Part shown: positions 35,139-48,306 of the stretch, in pieces | Position numbering within the stretch: position 1 is the stretch's first letter | How the letters are laid out: the number at the start of each line of letters is the position of its first letter | Assembly (NCBI RefSeq): GCF_013366925.1 | Contig: NZ_JAALDK010000001.1 | Span: forward strand, 5,077,165-5,141,164 | Direction of reading: 5' to 3' | From: Paraburkholderia youngii | Lineage (GTDB): Bacteria; Pseudomonadota; Gammaproteobacteria; Burkholderiales; Burkholderiaceae | DNA: 64,000 nucleotides | The notes under the pieces: model-generated | What the model was told of the DNA's origin: nothing | Seen by the model: the letters and a program-made list of their open reading frames with translations, nothing else | The model's database searches: none | Program-made: the position numbers and the translations under genes

Positions 35139-35575
35139 CCGGGCGGCGGCAATGAGCGCCAACCCGGCGCCCCGCACAGACCGAACACGGCGCCGGCCGG
35201 CTGCGGTCTGTGCAGTGACGAAGGCATCCCGCCCCACTCTTGCCCTACAATTCGCCAACAGCCTGTAACCTTCGTAATTAACCGAAAAATACGCGGCTGG
35301 ACTGTTACAGACGCCGCAACGTACGATCACGCATCCCCGTCGCGGGACCGCGCCGCGAGCCGCGAGCGCCGTCAAAAAGGCCTCGCCGATCCGTGATGAT
35401 TCCGCATTGCGTTAACATCTCTGTCCCGCGCCTCGGATAGCATCGCGCTAAATATTGCGCGGCGCGCGCCGCCACGACCGCCTGACACGCCGCCCATATG
35501 CCGGCCCGCCGTCTTTCGAACGGCGGCGACCGCATCGGCGGCTCACATCACAAAGCCAGCCACCTGACCGAACCG
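35139..35575. other. 437-bp gap upstream of mdtABC
   Basis: No gene is supported. It should contain the mdtABC promoter. A CTGTAAC (35263-35269) and GTTACAG (35304-35310) pair forms widely spaced inverted repeats around an AT-richer segment (TTCGTAATTAACCGAAAAATA), a possible regulator site. Confidence 0.45.
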
Positions 35576-36946
35576 ATGGACGAACAACAAAAGCACCCGG
35601 AAACCCAACGCCCCGCCGCTTCCCAGCCGTCCGCGAGCGGCGCGCAATCGAGCGCGCCCGGCGCGGTGAAACGCCACCGCGGCCGCACTGTCGCGCTGAT
35701 CGTCGCGGCGCTGGTCGTGCTCGGCGTCGTACTGTGGCGCTGGCATCCGTGGGGCAGCCCTGGCAGCGGGGCGAGTGCGCCGGGTGCCGCGAGCGGCGCG
35801 CGCAGCGGCCGCGGCGGTCCGAACGCGATGGCCAACATGCCGCAGCCGGTGCACGTCGCCGCCGCGACGCAGGGCGAGATGCCGGTCGTGCTGACCGCGC
35901 TCGGCACGGTCACGCCGCTCGCCACCGTCACGGTGCTGCCGCAACTGAGCGGCGTGCTGCAGGACGTGTATTTCAAGGAAGGCCAGATGGTCAAGAAGGG
36001 CGACGTGCTCGCCCAGATCGACCCGCGCCCGTATGAGATCTCGCTGCGCAACGCCGAGGGCACGCTGGTGCGCGACGAGGCGCTGCTCGCCACCGCGCGT
36101 CTCGATCTGAAGCGCTATCAGACGCTGCTCGCGCAAGACTCGATCGCGAGTCAGCAGGTCGACACGCAGGCGTCGCTGGTGCGGCAATACGAAGGCACGG
36201 TGAAAGCCGACCAGGCGAACGTCGACAGCTTCAAACTCGACCTCGTGTACGCGCGCATCACCGCGCCGGTGTCGGGCCGCGTCGGTCTGCGTCAGGTCGA
36301 CCCGGGCAACTACGTGACCTCGGGCCTCGCCAACGGCATCGTCGTGATTACGCAGCTCGATCCGATCAGCGTGGTGTTCTCGACCTCCGAAGACAATCTG
36401 CAGCAGATCATCCAGCACACGCGCAACGGCGAGTCGCTGTCGGCCACCGCGTACGACCGCAGCAACACGCATCCGCTCGAAGTCGGCTCGCTGAAGACGA
36501 TGGACAACCAGATCGACACGACCACCGGCACGATCAAGCTGCGCGCGATCTTCGAGAACAAGGACAACGGCCTGTTCCCGAACCAGTTCGTCAACACGCG
36601 CCTGCTCGTCGATACGATCAAGGACGCGGTGATCGTGCCGACCTCGGCGGTGCTCAACGGCTCGATCGGTACCTTCGTGTACATCGTGAAGCCCGACGAC
36701 ACGGTCACCGTGCGCCAGGTCAAGGTCGGCCCGGTCGATGGCGAGCGCACCAGCATCCAGTCGGGTCTCGCGGTCGGCGAGCGCGTCGTGATCGACGGTT
36801 CGGACCGGCTGCGCGAAGGCTCGAAGATCACGATCCCGGCCGAGCGGCCGCGTGGCGCGTCCGGCGCGCACGGCGCGAGCGCTCCGGCGGCCGCCTCGGG
36901 CGCGCCAGCGCGTCGCGGCCGGCGCGCGCCGCAAGCATCGCAATAA
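35576..36946 (+). CDS. mdtA: RND efflux periplasmic adaptor MdtA
   Basis: A 456-residue membrane-fusion protein. After a polar N-terminus there is a single membrane anchor (about residues 36-55), a Ser/Gly/Ala linker, then the lipoyl and barrel domains. The latter show PVVLTALGTVTPLATVTVLPQLSG, a helical hairpin (GTLVRDEALLATARLDLKRYQTLLAQD), and ARITAPVSGRVGLRQVDPGNYV. It bridges the RND pumps MdtB/MdtC to an outer-membrane channel. The ATG at 35576 is chosen because the upstream frame lacks family sequence. It is first in the mdtABC operon; no outer-membrane factor gene follows, so TolC-type protein from elsewhere is needed. Confidence 0.92.
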   Translation: MDEQQKHPETQRPAASQPSASGAQSSAPGAVKRHRGRTVALIVAALVVLGVVLWRWHPWGSPGSGASAPGAASGARSGRGGPNAMANMPQPVHVAAATQGEMPVVLTALGTVTPLATVTVLPQLSGVLQDVYFKEGQMVKKGDVLAQIDPRPYEISLRNAEGTLVRDEALLATARLDLKRYQTLLAQDSIASQQVDTQASLVRQYEGTVKADQANVDSFKLDLVYARITAPVSGRVGLRQVDPGNYVTSGLANGIVVITQLDPISVVFSTSEDNLQQIIQHTRNGESLSATAYDRSNTHPLEVGSLKTMDNQIDTTTGTIKLRAIFENKDNGLFPNQFVNTRLLVDTIKDAVIVPTSAVLNGSIGTFVYIVKPDDTVTVRQVKVGPVDGERTSIQSGLAVGERVVIDGSDRLREGSKITIPAERPRGASGAHGASAPAAASGAPARRGRRAPQASQ

Positions 36947-36969
36947 AGTAAAGGCACGGCACTTACCGC

Positions 36970-39900
36970 ATGAATCCATCCCGCGCATTTATTCTGCGTC
37001 CCGTCGGCACCGCGCTGCTGATGGCGGCGATCATGCTGGTCGGCCTCGTCGCGCTGCGCTTTCTGCCGCTGTCCGCGCTGCCCGAAGTCGACTATCCGAC
37101 GATCCAGGTGCAGACCTTCTATCCGGGCGCGAGCCCGGACGTGATGACGTCGTCCGTAACGGCGCCGCTCGAGCGGCAGTTCGGGCAGATGCCGTCGCTG
37201 AACCAGATGTCGTCGCAAAGCTCGGCCGGCTCGTCGATCATCACGCTGCAATTCAGCCTCGATCTGCCGCTCGACATCGCCGAACAGGAAGTCCAGGCGG
37301 CGATCAACGCGGCGGGCAACCTGCTGCCCTCCGACCTGCCCGCGCCGCCGATCTACGCGAAGGTCAACCCGGCCGACGCGCCGATCATCACGCTCGCGAT
37401 CACGTCGAAAACGCTGCCGCTCACGCAGGTGCAGGATCTCGCCGACACGCGTCTCGCGCAGAAGATCTCGCAGGTCGCGGGGGTGGGTCTCGTGAGCCTG
37501 TCGGGCGGCCAGCGCCCGGCGATCCGCATTCAGGCGAACCCGCGCGCGCTCGCCGCGTACGGCCTGAATCTCGACGATCTGCGCACCACCATCTCGAACC
37601 TGAACGTCAACACGCCGAAGGGCAATTTCGACGGCCCGACGCGCAACTACACGATCAACTCGAACGATCAGCTGACCGACGCCGACGAGTACAAGAGCGC
37701 CGTCGTCGCATACAAGAGCGGCCGCCCGGTGATGCTGACCGACGTCGCGAGCATCGTGCCCGGTCCGGAGAACACGAAGCTCGGCGCGTGGGTCGACAAC
37801 ACGCCCGCGATCATCCTGAACGTGCAGCGCCAGCCGGGTGCGAACGTGATCCAGGTGGTCGACAGCATCAAGGCGCTGCTGCCGCGCTTGCAGCAGTCGC
37901 TGCCCGCCGCGCTCGACGTCGAGGTCGTCACCGACCGCACCACGACGATCCGCGCGTCGGTGCGCGACGTGCAGTTCGAGCTGGCGATGTCGGTCGTGCT
38001 GGTCGTGCTGGTGATGTACCTGTTCCTCGCCAACATCTACGCGACGATCATTCCGAGCCTGTCGGTGCCGCTGTCGCTGATCGGCACGCTCGCCGTGATG
38101 TACCTGTGCGGCTTCTCGCTAGACAACCTGTCGCTGATGGCGCTGACCATCGCGACCGGCTTCGTCGTCGACGACGCGATCGTGATGATCGAGAACATCG
38201 CGCGCTATGTCGAGGAAGGCGACAGTGCGCTCGAAGCCGCGCTGAAGGGCTCGAAGCAGATCGGCTTCACGATCATTTCGCTGACGGTCTCGCTGATCGC
38301 GGTGCTGATTCCGCTGCTCTTCATGGGCGACGTGGTCGGCCGCCTGTTCCATGAATTCGCGATCACGCTCGCGGTGACGATCGTCATTTCGGCGGTCGTG
38401 TCACTGACGCTGGTGCCGATGATGTGCGCGAAACTGTTGCGCCACACGCCGCCGCACGACAGTCACCGCTTCGAGGCGAAGGCGCACCGCTTCATCGACT
38501 GGGTGATCGCGCGCTACGCGGTCGCGCTCACCTGGGTGCTGAACCGTCAGCGCTCCACCCTGGTCGTAGCTGTCCTCACACTGGTGCTGACCGGCCTGCT
38601 GTACGTGTTCATACCGAAGGGCTTCTTCCCGGTGCAGGACACCGGTGTGATCCAGGCGATCACGCAGATGCCGCAGTCGGTGTCGTTCGCGTCGATGGCC
38701 GAGCGTCAGCAGGCGCTCGCCGACCAGATCCTGAAGAACCCGGACGTCGAAAGCCTGACCTCGTTCATCGGCGTGGACGGCAGCAACATCACGCTGAACA
38801 GCGGCCGCATGCTGATCAACCTGAAGCCGCGCGACGACCGCAGCAACACCGCGAGCGAAGTAATCCGCCAGTTGCAGAAGGACGTCGCGCATATTCCGGG
38901 CGCGTCGCTGTACATGCAGCCGGTGCAGGACCTGACGATCGACTCGACGGTCAGCCCGACGCAGTATCAGTTCATGCTGACCGATCCGAACATCGGCGAA
39001 TTCGCGACGTGGGTGCCGAAGCTGGTCGAGCGCCTCAAGCAGTCGCCCGAACTCGCGGACGTCGCGACCGATCTGCAGGACAACGGCCGCTCGGTGTTCA
39101 TCGAGATCGACCGCGCGACCGCCGCGCGCTTCGGCATCACGCCGGCCACGATCGACAGCGCGCTGTACGACGCGTTCGGCCAGCGCATCATTTCGACGAT
39201 CTTCACGCAGTCGAACCAGTACCGTGTGATTCTCGAAGCACAGCCGACGATGCAGCACTACACCACGTCGCTGAACAACATCTACCTGCCCTCTTCCACG
39301 TCGGCGGGCGGCCAGGTGCCGCTGTCGTCGATCGCGAAGTTCATCGAGCGACCGGCGCCGCTGCTGGTTACGCACCTGAGCCAGTTCCCGGCCACCACGG
39401 TGTCGTTCAACCTCGCCCCGGGTTCGTCGCTCGGCGCGGCCGTGAAGGCGATCGAACAGGCCGAGAAGGACATCGGCCTGCCCGCGTCGTTTCAGACGCG
39501 CTTCCAGGGCGCGGCGCTCGCGTTCCAGGCGTCGCTCGCGAACGAGCTGTTCCTGATCCTCGCGGCGATCGTCACGATGTACATCGTGCTCGGCGTGCTG
39601 TACGAGAGCTTCATCCATCCGATCACGATTCTGTCCACTCTTCCGTCCGCCGGCGTCGGCGCGCTGCTCGCGCTGCTGATCACCGGCCACGATCTCGACA
39701 TCATCGGCATCATCGGGATCGTGCTTTTGATCGGTATCGTGAAGAAGAACGCGATCATGATGATCGACTTCGCGCTCTACGCGGAGCGCGAGGAAGGCAA
39801 GCCGCCGCGCGAGGCGATCTACCAGGCGTGTCTGCTGCGTTTCCGGCCGATCCTGATGACCACGCTCGCCGCGCTGCTCGGCGCGCTGCCGCTGATGCTC

Positions 39901-40104
39901 GGCACCGGCGCGGGCTCGGAACTGCGCCGGCCGCTCGGTATCGCGATCGCCGGCGGCCTGATCGTGAGCCAGCTGCTGACGCTGTTCACGACGCCGGTAA
40001 TTTACCTCGCGTTCGATTCGCTCGGCCGCCGGCTGCGCGAGCGCTTTAGCCGCGGCGATTCGTCCGGTAGCGCCACGCCGCCCGCGACCGATGCAGGGAA
40101 CTGA
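36970..40104 (+). CDS. mdtB: RND multidrug efflux pump subunit MdtB
   Basis: A 1044-residue inner-membrane RND transporter. It begins [22 protein letters not shown] and has 12 membrane helices. TM4 carries the proton-relay [19 protein letters not shown], with the paired aspartates. The HAE1-type FIGVDGSN and AVLYESF...[18 protein letters not shown] segments are present. With MdtC it forms the heteromultimeric MdtB2C pump that exports bile salts, novobiocin and similar compounds. It starts 23 bp after mdtA and ends 3 bp before mdtC. Confidence 0.95.
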   Translation: MNPSRAFILRPVGTALLMAAIMLVGLVALRFLPLSALPEVDYPTIQVQTFYPGASPDVMTSSVTAPLERQFGQMPSLNQMSSQSSAGSSIITLQFSLDLPLDIAEQEVQAAINAAGNLLPSDLPAPPIYAKVNPADAPIITLAITSKTLPLTQVQDLADTRLAQKISQVAGVGLVSLSGGQRPAIRIQANPRALAAYGLNLDDLRTTISNLNVNTPKGNFDGPTRNYTINSNDQLTDADEYKSAVVAYKSGRPVMLTDVASIVPGPENTKLGAWVDNTPAIILNVQRQPGANVIQVVDSIKALLPRLQQSLPAALDVEVVTDRTTTIRASVRDVQFELAMSVVLVVLVMYLFLANIYATIIPSLSVPLSLIGTLAVMYLCGFSLDNLSLMALTIATGFVVDDAIVMIENIARYVEEGDSALEAALKGSKQIGFTIISLTVSLIAVLIPLLFMGDVVGRLFHEFAITLAVTIVISAVVSLTLVPMMCAKLLRHTPPHDSHRFEAKAHRFIDWVIARYAVALTWVLNRQRSTLVVAVLTLVLTGLLYVFIPKGFFPVQDTGVIQAITQMPQSVSFASMAERQQALADQILKNPDVESLTSFIGVDGSNITLNSGRMLINLKPRDDRSNTASEVIRQLQKDVAHIPGASLYMQPVQDLTIDSTVSPTQYQFMLTDPNIGEFATWVPKLVERLKQSPELADVATDLQDNGRSVFIEIDRATAARFGITPATIDSALYDAFGQRIISTIFTQSNQYRVILEAQPTMQHYTTSLNNIYLPSSTSAGGQVPLSSIAKFIERPAPLLVTHLSQFPATTVSFNLAPGSSLGAAVKAIEQAEKDIGLPASFQTRFQGAALAFQASLANELFLILAAIVTMYIVLGVLYESFIHPITILSTLPSAGVGALLALLITGHDLDIIGIIGIVLLIGIVKKNAIMMIDFALYAEREEGKPPREAIYQACLLRFRPILMTTLAALLGALPLMLGTGAGSELRRPLGIAIAGGLIVSQLLTLFTTPVIYLAFDSLGRRLRERFSRGDSSGSATPPATDAGN

Positions 40105-40107
40105 ACG

Positions 40108-43446
<3,339 letters not shown>

Positions 43447-43463
43447 TGTCGTGAAGGCGGCGC

Positions 43464-43928
43464 TCACAGCTTCTGCTCGATGGCCAGCGAGAAAATCCGC
43501 TGCCATCGGCGCGCCACCCGCTCGTTCGACATCGGCACGAGCCACTCGCCGCGCCGTGCGTCCTTGACCTTCACGGCGAGCCGCGCCTGCGCGTCGCGGC
43601 CTTGTGCTTCGGCGCCGAGCAGATCCGCGAAGATATACGCACCCTGCTCGTCGCCGACGCGAATCTCGCAGAGCCGCTTGCCCGCCGCGAGCCGCACCAA
43701 TCCCCAACTGCCCTTCAGCTCGTGCGTCCAGTCGCCGTCGCGCACGTTCGGCGCGACTTCGCGGCGCCGCTGCCGCCAGTAAGCGAGCGCACCGGCAATC
43801 AGCAACGCAGCCAGGACCGCCACGCTTTCCGCCACCGCCAGCCCGAAACCGGCCTGCAGCGCATCGAAGGCGCGTACCGCGCCGTACCCCAGCGCGACCA
43901 GCGCAATCAACGCAACGAGAATCGGCAT
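43464..43928 (-). CDS. Membrane-anchored hypothetical protein
   Basis: A 154-residue protein with two hydrophobic segments (about residues 2-22 and 29-50). A short basic RRQRRRE motif and a soluble domain of ~100 residues follow (WTHELKGSWGLVRLAAGKRLCEIRVGDEQGAYIFADLLGAE). The domain is unfamiliar to me. It is convergent with mdtC, 17 bp away, and 78 bp upstream of the peroxiredoxin stop; co-transcription with that gene is possible but not shown. Confidence 0.62.
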   Translation of the reverse strand: MPILVALIALVALGYGAVRAFDALQAGFGLAVAESVAVLAALLIAGALAYWRQRRREVAPNVRDGDWTHELKGSWGLVRLAAGKRLCEIRVGDEQGAYIFADLLGAEAQGRDAQARLAVKVKDARRGEWLVPMSNERVARRWQRIFSLAIEQKL

Positions 43929-44006
43929 CGCAAGCTCATCCGGTAAATGGGTTTAGCCTGGCACGGGCCTGACACGAGCAATGCGCGATGCCGGCGCGTG
44001 GCCCCT

Positions 44007-44570
44007 TCACTGCCCCTTGTGCGCGGCCGCCCATTCCTTGAGTGCGTTCAGCGTGTTCTCGACATGCTTGTCGGGTTGCAGGCTCGTGTACTCGTAGATG
44101 ATCTTGCCTTCGGGCGAGATCACGTATGACACGCGATTCGCCATGCCGGCCTTCATCGGCATGGCCGCGTCGTATGCGTCGATCACCTTCGCGTCGGCGT
44201 CGGCCGCGACCGGGAATTTGCTGCGGCATTCGCTGACCGAGAACTTCGTCAGCGTATCGATGTTGTCGTGCGATACGCCGATCACCGTCGCACCGTACTT
44301 CTTGTATTCGTCGACCGCATCGGCGAATTCGTGCGCCTCGATCGTGCAGCCCTTCGTGAACGCGGCCGGATAGAAGTACAGCACGACCGGCCCCTTCTTC
44401 AGCTGATCGGCCAGCGAATACGTGTAGGTCTTGCCGCCGAGCGAGGCCTCGGCGGTGAACGCCGGCGCCGTATCGCCGGGCTTCAGGGTTGCCGAGGCGA
44501 GCGGCGAATGCATTGCGAATCCGAACGCCATGACAGCGGCCAATACCGCCGGTATGTGTTTTGTCTTCAT
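44007..44570 (-). CDS. Secreted BCP/PrxQ-type peroxiredoxin
   Basis: A 187-residue protein. The start at 44570 has GGAGGAG at good spacing; a signal peptide occupies residues 1-27 (ending LASA). The thioredoxin-fold peroxiredoxin domain carries the peroxidatic Cys75 in YPAAFTKGCTIEAHEF and a possible resolving Cys115 in VSECRSKFP. It reduces peroxides in the periplasm; the reductant would be a periplasmic thiol partner. E. coli BCP is cytoplasmic, so export is the distinguishing point. Confidence 0.9.
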   Translation of the reverse strand: MKTKHIPAVLAAVMAFGFAMHSPLASATLKPGDTAPAFTAEASLGGKTYTYSLADQLKKGPVVLYFYPAAFTKGCTIEAHEFADAVDEYKKYGATVIGVSHDNIDTLTKFSVSECRSKFPVAADADAKVIDAYDAAMPMKAGMANRVSYVISPEGKIIYEYTSLQPDKHVENTLNALKEWAAAHKGQ

Positions 44571-44741
44571 CTGCTCCTCCATGCGTGAGCGCACGCAGTT
44601 GATCCCGTCCATCGAAGACAGCTTCGGCCGGCGTCACAGGCCGTCGCTGAACGTTCTATTGGACCACGGATGCGCACGCGGCGTCGGTCGCCGCCAGGAC
44701 CACAAGCCAATCGAAAGGATGCGGCGCGCAGGCCCGGCGCA

Positions 44742-46043
44742 TCAAGCGTCCGGCTCCGCCACGTGCGCGCCGAACCATGCCGCCGCCGACAGGTTCAGCT
44801 GCGATAGCACCTCGGGCGTCAGCGCGTGGAAGCCCGCCGCCGTCGCGACCGGCGCCGCGTCGCCGCCCTCGCCCGCGACCTCGGCGATCAGCAGCAGCGC
44901 GCCCAGCTCACCCTTGCGCGCGACGATCGCCTCGCGGATCTGCGGCGCGAGGCCGAGCTTTTCGAGCACCGCGTCCGGGGTGCTGTCGAGCACGATATGC
45001 ACCAGCGAGAAAATCCCGGTCATGAACGCGGCATCGGCGAATTCGCCGTCGGCCGGACGCAGCCAGTTCGCGGCAAGCTCCATGAAGCGCGAGCGCGTCG
45101 CGGCCAGTTGCACGAGCGGATCGGCGCGCCACGGCAGGTCGCCGGTATCCGCGTACAGCAGCAGTTGCGCCCAGCGTGCGATTTGCCGCGTGCCGGTCGC
45201 GATGATCGCCTCGCGCAGCGACGCGATATTGCGCCCGAGGCCGAACGCGCTCGAATTGACGAGCCGCAGCAGTTGCACGACCACGCCCGGATTGACCTTC
45301 AGCTCCGCCTCGAGCTCGACGATGCCGGCGTCGCGCGACAGCAGCGCGAGCAGCCGCAGCAGGCCCGGGCGCAGCGAGCGGTTGCGCGGCGCGGCCAGCA
45401 CCTGTGGCCGCGCGAAGAAGTAGCCCTGGAACAGGTCGAAGCCGAGCTCGTGCGCGAGCGCGAAGTCCTCGCGAGTTTCGACCTTCTCGGCGAGCAGCGT
45501 CTTGCCGTAGCCGCGCAAGGCCGACGCAAGCTCGGCGACCTTGCGGCGCGGCGTTTGCAGGAAGTCGATCTTGACGATGTCGGCGTACGGCAGCATCGCC
45601 CTCAGCTCGTCGGTCAGGTCGTGCACGTCGTCGAGCGCGACCTGGAAGCCGGCGCAGTGCAGCTCGTCGAGCCGACGCGCGAGCGAAGCGTCGTAACGCA
45701 CGGTTTCGAGGATTTCGAGCACGAAGCGCTCGGGCGGCATCAGATGGACGATGTCGCTAAAGAGCAGCGCGCGGTCGATATTGACGAAGCCGCGATGCTG
45801 GCCGAGCACGGCCGGCACGCCGATTCCGCCGATCGCGCGCGCGACCACCTGCGCGGTGGCCTGCGCATCGTCGCTGATTTCGGCGTAGTTATAGGTGCCG
45901 GCGCGGAACAACAGCTCGTACGCGTGAAGCGCCCCATCGCGATCCAGAATCGGCTGGCGGCCGACGTAGACATACTGCGGGACCGCGTCCGGGTCCCCGC
46001 GCTCAGGATAGCCGGTCGACGCGCCGGCGACGACATCACGCAC
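44742..46043 (-). CDS. EAL-HDOD signalling protein (paralogue 1)
   Basis: A 433-residue cytoplasmic protein. The N-terminal EAL-like domain (about residues 24-225) keeps several key residues: HAYELLFR, NID, LEILE, VKIDF, AEKVET and FQGYFF, but DDFG is changed to DDVH. The C-terminal HDOD domain (about 230-430) shows LEAELKVNPGVVVQLLRLVNSS. Such YuxH-like proteins act in two-component or c-di-GMP signalling. The GTG at 46043 is the first possible start after a stop in frame. It is divergent from the PAS-GGDEF-EAL gene and closely related to 49864-51240. Confidence 0.87.
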   Translation of the reverse strand: MRDVVAGASTGYPERGDPDAVPQYVYVGRQPILDRDGALHAYELLFRAGTYNYAEISDDAQATAQVVARAIGGIGVPAVLGQHRGFVNIDRALLFSDIVHLMPPERFVLEILETVRYDASLARRLDELHCAGFQVALDDVHDLTDELRAMLPYADIVKIDFLQTPRRKVAELASALRGYGKTLLAEKVETREDFALAHELGFDLFQGYFFARPQVLAAPRNRSLRPGLLRLLALLSRDAGIVELEAELKVNPGVVVQLLRLVNSSAFGLGRNIASLREAIIATGTRQIARWAQLLLYADTGDLPWRADPLVQLAATRSRFMELAANWLRPADGEFADAAFMTGIFSLVHIVLDSTPDAVLEKLGLAPQIREAIVARKGELGALLLIAEVAGEGGDAAPVATAAGFHALTPEVLSQLNLSAAAWFGAHVAEPDA

Positions 46044-46396
46044 CTCGACGTCCCGCGGGACGGGCCGTGCGGCGCTGGCGGACTTGATGACGGAGCGTTC
46101 GAAGATGGATCATCGGTGCAAGGTTTGGAAGTCTACGCAGCGCGACGCCATCAGCGTCGCCAAATTAAGGGAGATTCGCCGTATTAACGGCCGCGAATCG
46201 GCGTCACTTTAACCGAATCGTCCCGGCGACTGAACCGCGCGTCTCCTTACCGGATGTTTTTCTCGGCGCGTAGCTAAAGATTTCCCCGCTTGCGTCGTTA
46301 TCTCGTTCTGATGGGGCGGCCTGCTATCTCCCGGCCGCCCGGACCAGCGAACAAGCAGTCCCGCCCGCGGACGAACCCAGGTTGCCAGCGACGAAC
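46044..46396. promoter_or_regulatory. Divergent regulatory region between EAL-HDOD and PAS-GGDEF-EAL genes
   Basis: No gene is present in these 353 bp. A perfect 7-bp inverted repeat, GATTCGC (46173-46179) and GCGAATC (46193-46199), lies in the middle, in a locally AT-richer part (AAATTAAGG, TATTAACGG). It could serve either gene. Confidence 0.4.
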
Positions 46397-48211
46397 ATGG
46401 AAGCGAACACGATCACCGCGCCCCGCCGGGGCTCCTTGCGCACGGTCATCGACCGGCTGCGGGCGTTCGGCCGGCGCGAGGACGACGACCGGCCGAGCAG
46501 CGCCAACCGCCCGCCTCCACTGGAACAGGTGGTCGGCGCGGTCGACCTGCTCGCGCACGTCGACGATGCATTGCGCTTCATCTACGTGTCCGATGCAAGC
46601 CTGCGCTTCATCGGCTATCACCGCGAATACCTGAAAACCGCGACGCTGCACGATCTGGTCGCGCCCGCCGACGTGCCGCGCCTCGATGCGCTGCTCAAGC
46701 AGGCGGCGGCTTCGGGCAACGTCGAGAAAGCGACGCTCGGGCTCCTCAAGTCGCTGACCTATCCGATCACGGTCGAGCTGCGGGTCGTGCGCAGCAATCA
46801 CGACGGCGTCGATGGCTACGCGATCGCCGGCTTCGACGTGTCGTCGTGGCGCGCCACCGAAGAGCGGCTGACCCAGGCGCTGCATCTGGACCGGCTGACC
46901 AGTCTGCCGAACCAGTCGGGTTTGGTGCACGCGCTGCTCGATGCACAACAGAAGGCCGATGCGCACGGCACGCCGGTCGCGCTGCTGCTGCTCGATCTCG
47001 ACGACTATCAGCGGGTGAACCGCGCGCTCGGCTACGACGCCGGCGACGAGATGCTGCGCGACACGTCGCGGCGCCTGTTGAACATGACGAGCCCGAACGA
47101 AACGATCGCGCGGATCGCCAGCGACGAGTTCGCGATCCTCGTGAAGCCGGCCGCGAGCCGCACCGACGCGGCGGCCGCCGCCGAAGCGCTGGCGCGGCGT
47201 CTGTTGACCGCGATCCAGCAGCCGTATGTGTTCAAGGGTCAGCAGGTCCACCTGTCGGCCAGCATCGGCATCGCGCTGTACCCGGACGTGCGCCACGCCA
47301 ACGACACCGGCGGCCACGACACGCACCTGCTGCGCTGGGCCGACCACGCGTTGTTGCAGGCGAAGGCCGCGGGCGGCAACACGCTCGCGTTCTACGTGCC
47401 GGACGACAACCCGGCCGACGCCGAGCGTCTGAAACTCGAGGCCGACCTCTACGACGGCGTACGCAACGGCGAGTTTTCGCTACACTTCCAGCCGATCACG
47501 AGCAGCCGCACGCGGGGCGTGGTCGGTGTCGAGGCCTTGATCCGCTGGACGCATCCGGTGCATGGCCTCGTGCCGCCGTCGATGTTCATTCCGCTCGCGG
47601 AGTCGATCGGGCTCATCAACTTCCTCGGCAACTGGGTGCTGAAGGTCGCGTGCATGCAGCTGATCCAGTGGGACGCGAAGGGCATTGCGCTGCAGTACGT
47701 GGCCGTCAACGTGTCGCCGCAGCAGTTTCGCGATCCGCGCTTCAAGGACTCCGTGCGCGAGGCGATCGAGCTGACCGGCATCGATCCGCGCCGGCTCGTG
47801 TTCGAGATCACCGAAAGTCTGCTGATGCACGACCCGGCGCACGCGAAGGGCTTGCTCGAAGACCTGACCGCGATGGGCATCCGCTTCGCAGTCGACGACT
47901 TCGGCACCGGCTATTCGAGCCTCGCGTACCTGCAACGCTTTCCGCTCGCGAAGCTGAAGATCGACCGGAGTTTCGTCGAGAATCTGCTAACCTCGCGAAA
48001 CGATCAGGCAATCGTTAGCGCTGTCGTCGGCCTTGCGCAGACGCTCGATCTCGAACTGGTTGCCGAGGGCGTCGAAACGGAAGCGCAGCGCACCCTGCTC
48101 ACCGAGATGGGCTGCGATCACATTCAGGGCTGGCTCGTCTGCAAGGCGCTGCCGTCCGAAGAGCTTGCGCAGCGCTTCGAAACGCGCGAGCTTCAGCTGC
48201 ACGGCGCATAA
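46397..48211 (+). CDS. PAS-GGDEF-EAL protein, predicted cyclic-di-GMP phosphodiesterase
   Basis: A 604-residue protein. A PAS-like domain lies at about residues 40-155 (HVDDALRFIYVSDASLRFIGY). The GGDEF domain at 165-335 has ASDEF near residue 241 in place of GG(D/E)EF, so cyclase activity is unlikely. The EAL domain at about 350-595 is intact: VEALIRW, the Asn in AVNVSPQQ, EITES, DDFGTGYSSL, KID, AEGVET and QGW. It should degrade c-di-GMP, perhaps with the GGDEF domain as a GTP sensor. The ATG at 46397 is favoured over the TTG at 46382. Confidence 0.9.
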   Translation: MEANTITAPRRGSLRTVIDRLRAFGRREDDDRPSSANRPPPLEQVVGAVDLLAHVDDALRFIYVSDASLRFIGYHREYLKTATLHDLVAPADVPRLDALLKQAAASGNVEKATLGLLKSLTYPITVELRVVRSNHDGVDGYAIAGFDVSSWRATEERLTQALHLDRLTSLPNQSGLVHALLDAQQKADAHGTPVALLLLDLDDYQRVNRALGYDAGDEMLRDTSRRLLNMTSPNETIARIASDEFAILVKPAASRTDAAAAAEALARRLLTAIQQPYVFKGQQVHLSASIGIALYPDVRHANDTGGHDTHLLRWADHALLQAKAAGGNTLAFYVPDDNPADAERLKLEADLYDGVRNGEFSLHFQPITSSRTRGVVGVEALIRWTHPVHGLVPPSMFIPLAESIGLINFLGNWVLKVACMQLIQWDAKGIALQYVAVNVSPQQFRDPRFKDSVREAIELTGIDPRRLVFEITESLLMHDPAHAKGLLEDLTAMGIRFAVDDFGTGYSSLAYLQRFPLAKLKIDRSFVENLLTSRNDQAIVSAVVGLAQTLDLELVAEGVETEAQRTLLTEMGCDHIQGWLVCKALPSEELAQRFETRELQLHGA

Positions 48212-48306
48212 CGGGCGATGCGGACACGACGCCCAGGCAGCGCAACAAGCCGGCTTGCGACCGGCACGGCATTTACTGGAACACGTATGGCATTTGCGGG
48301 ACACAC

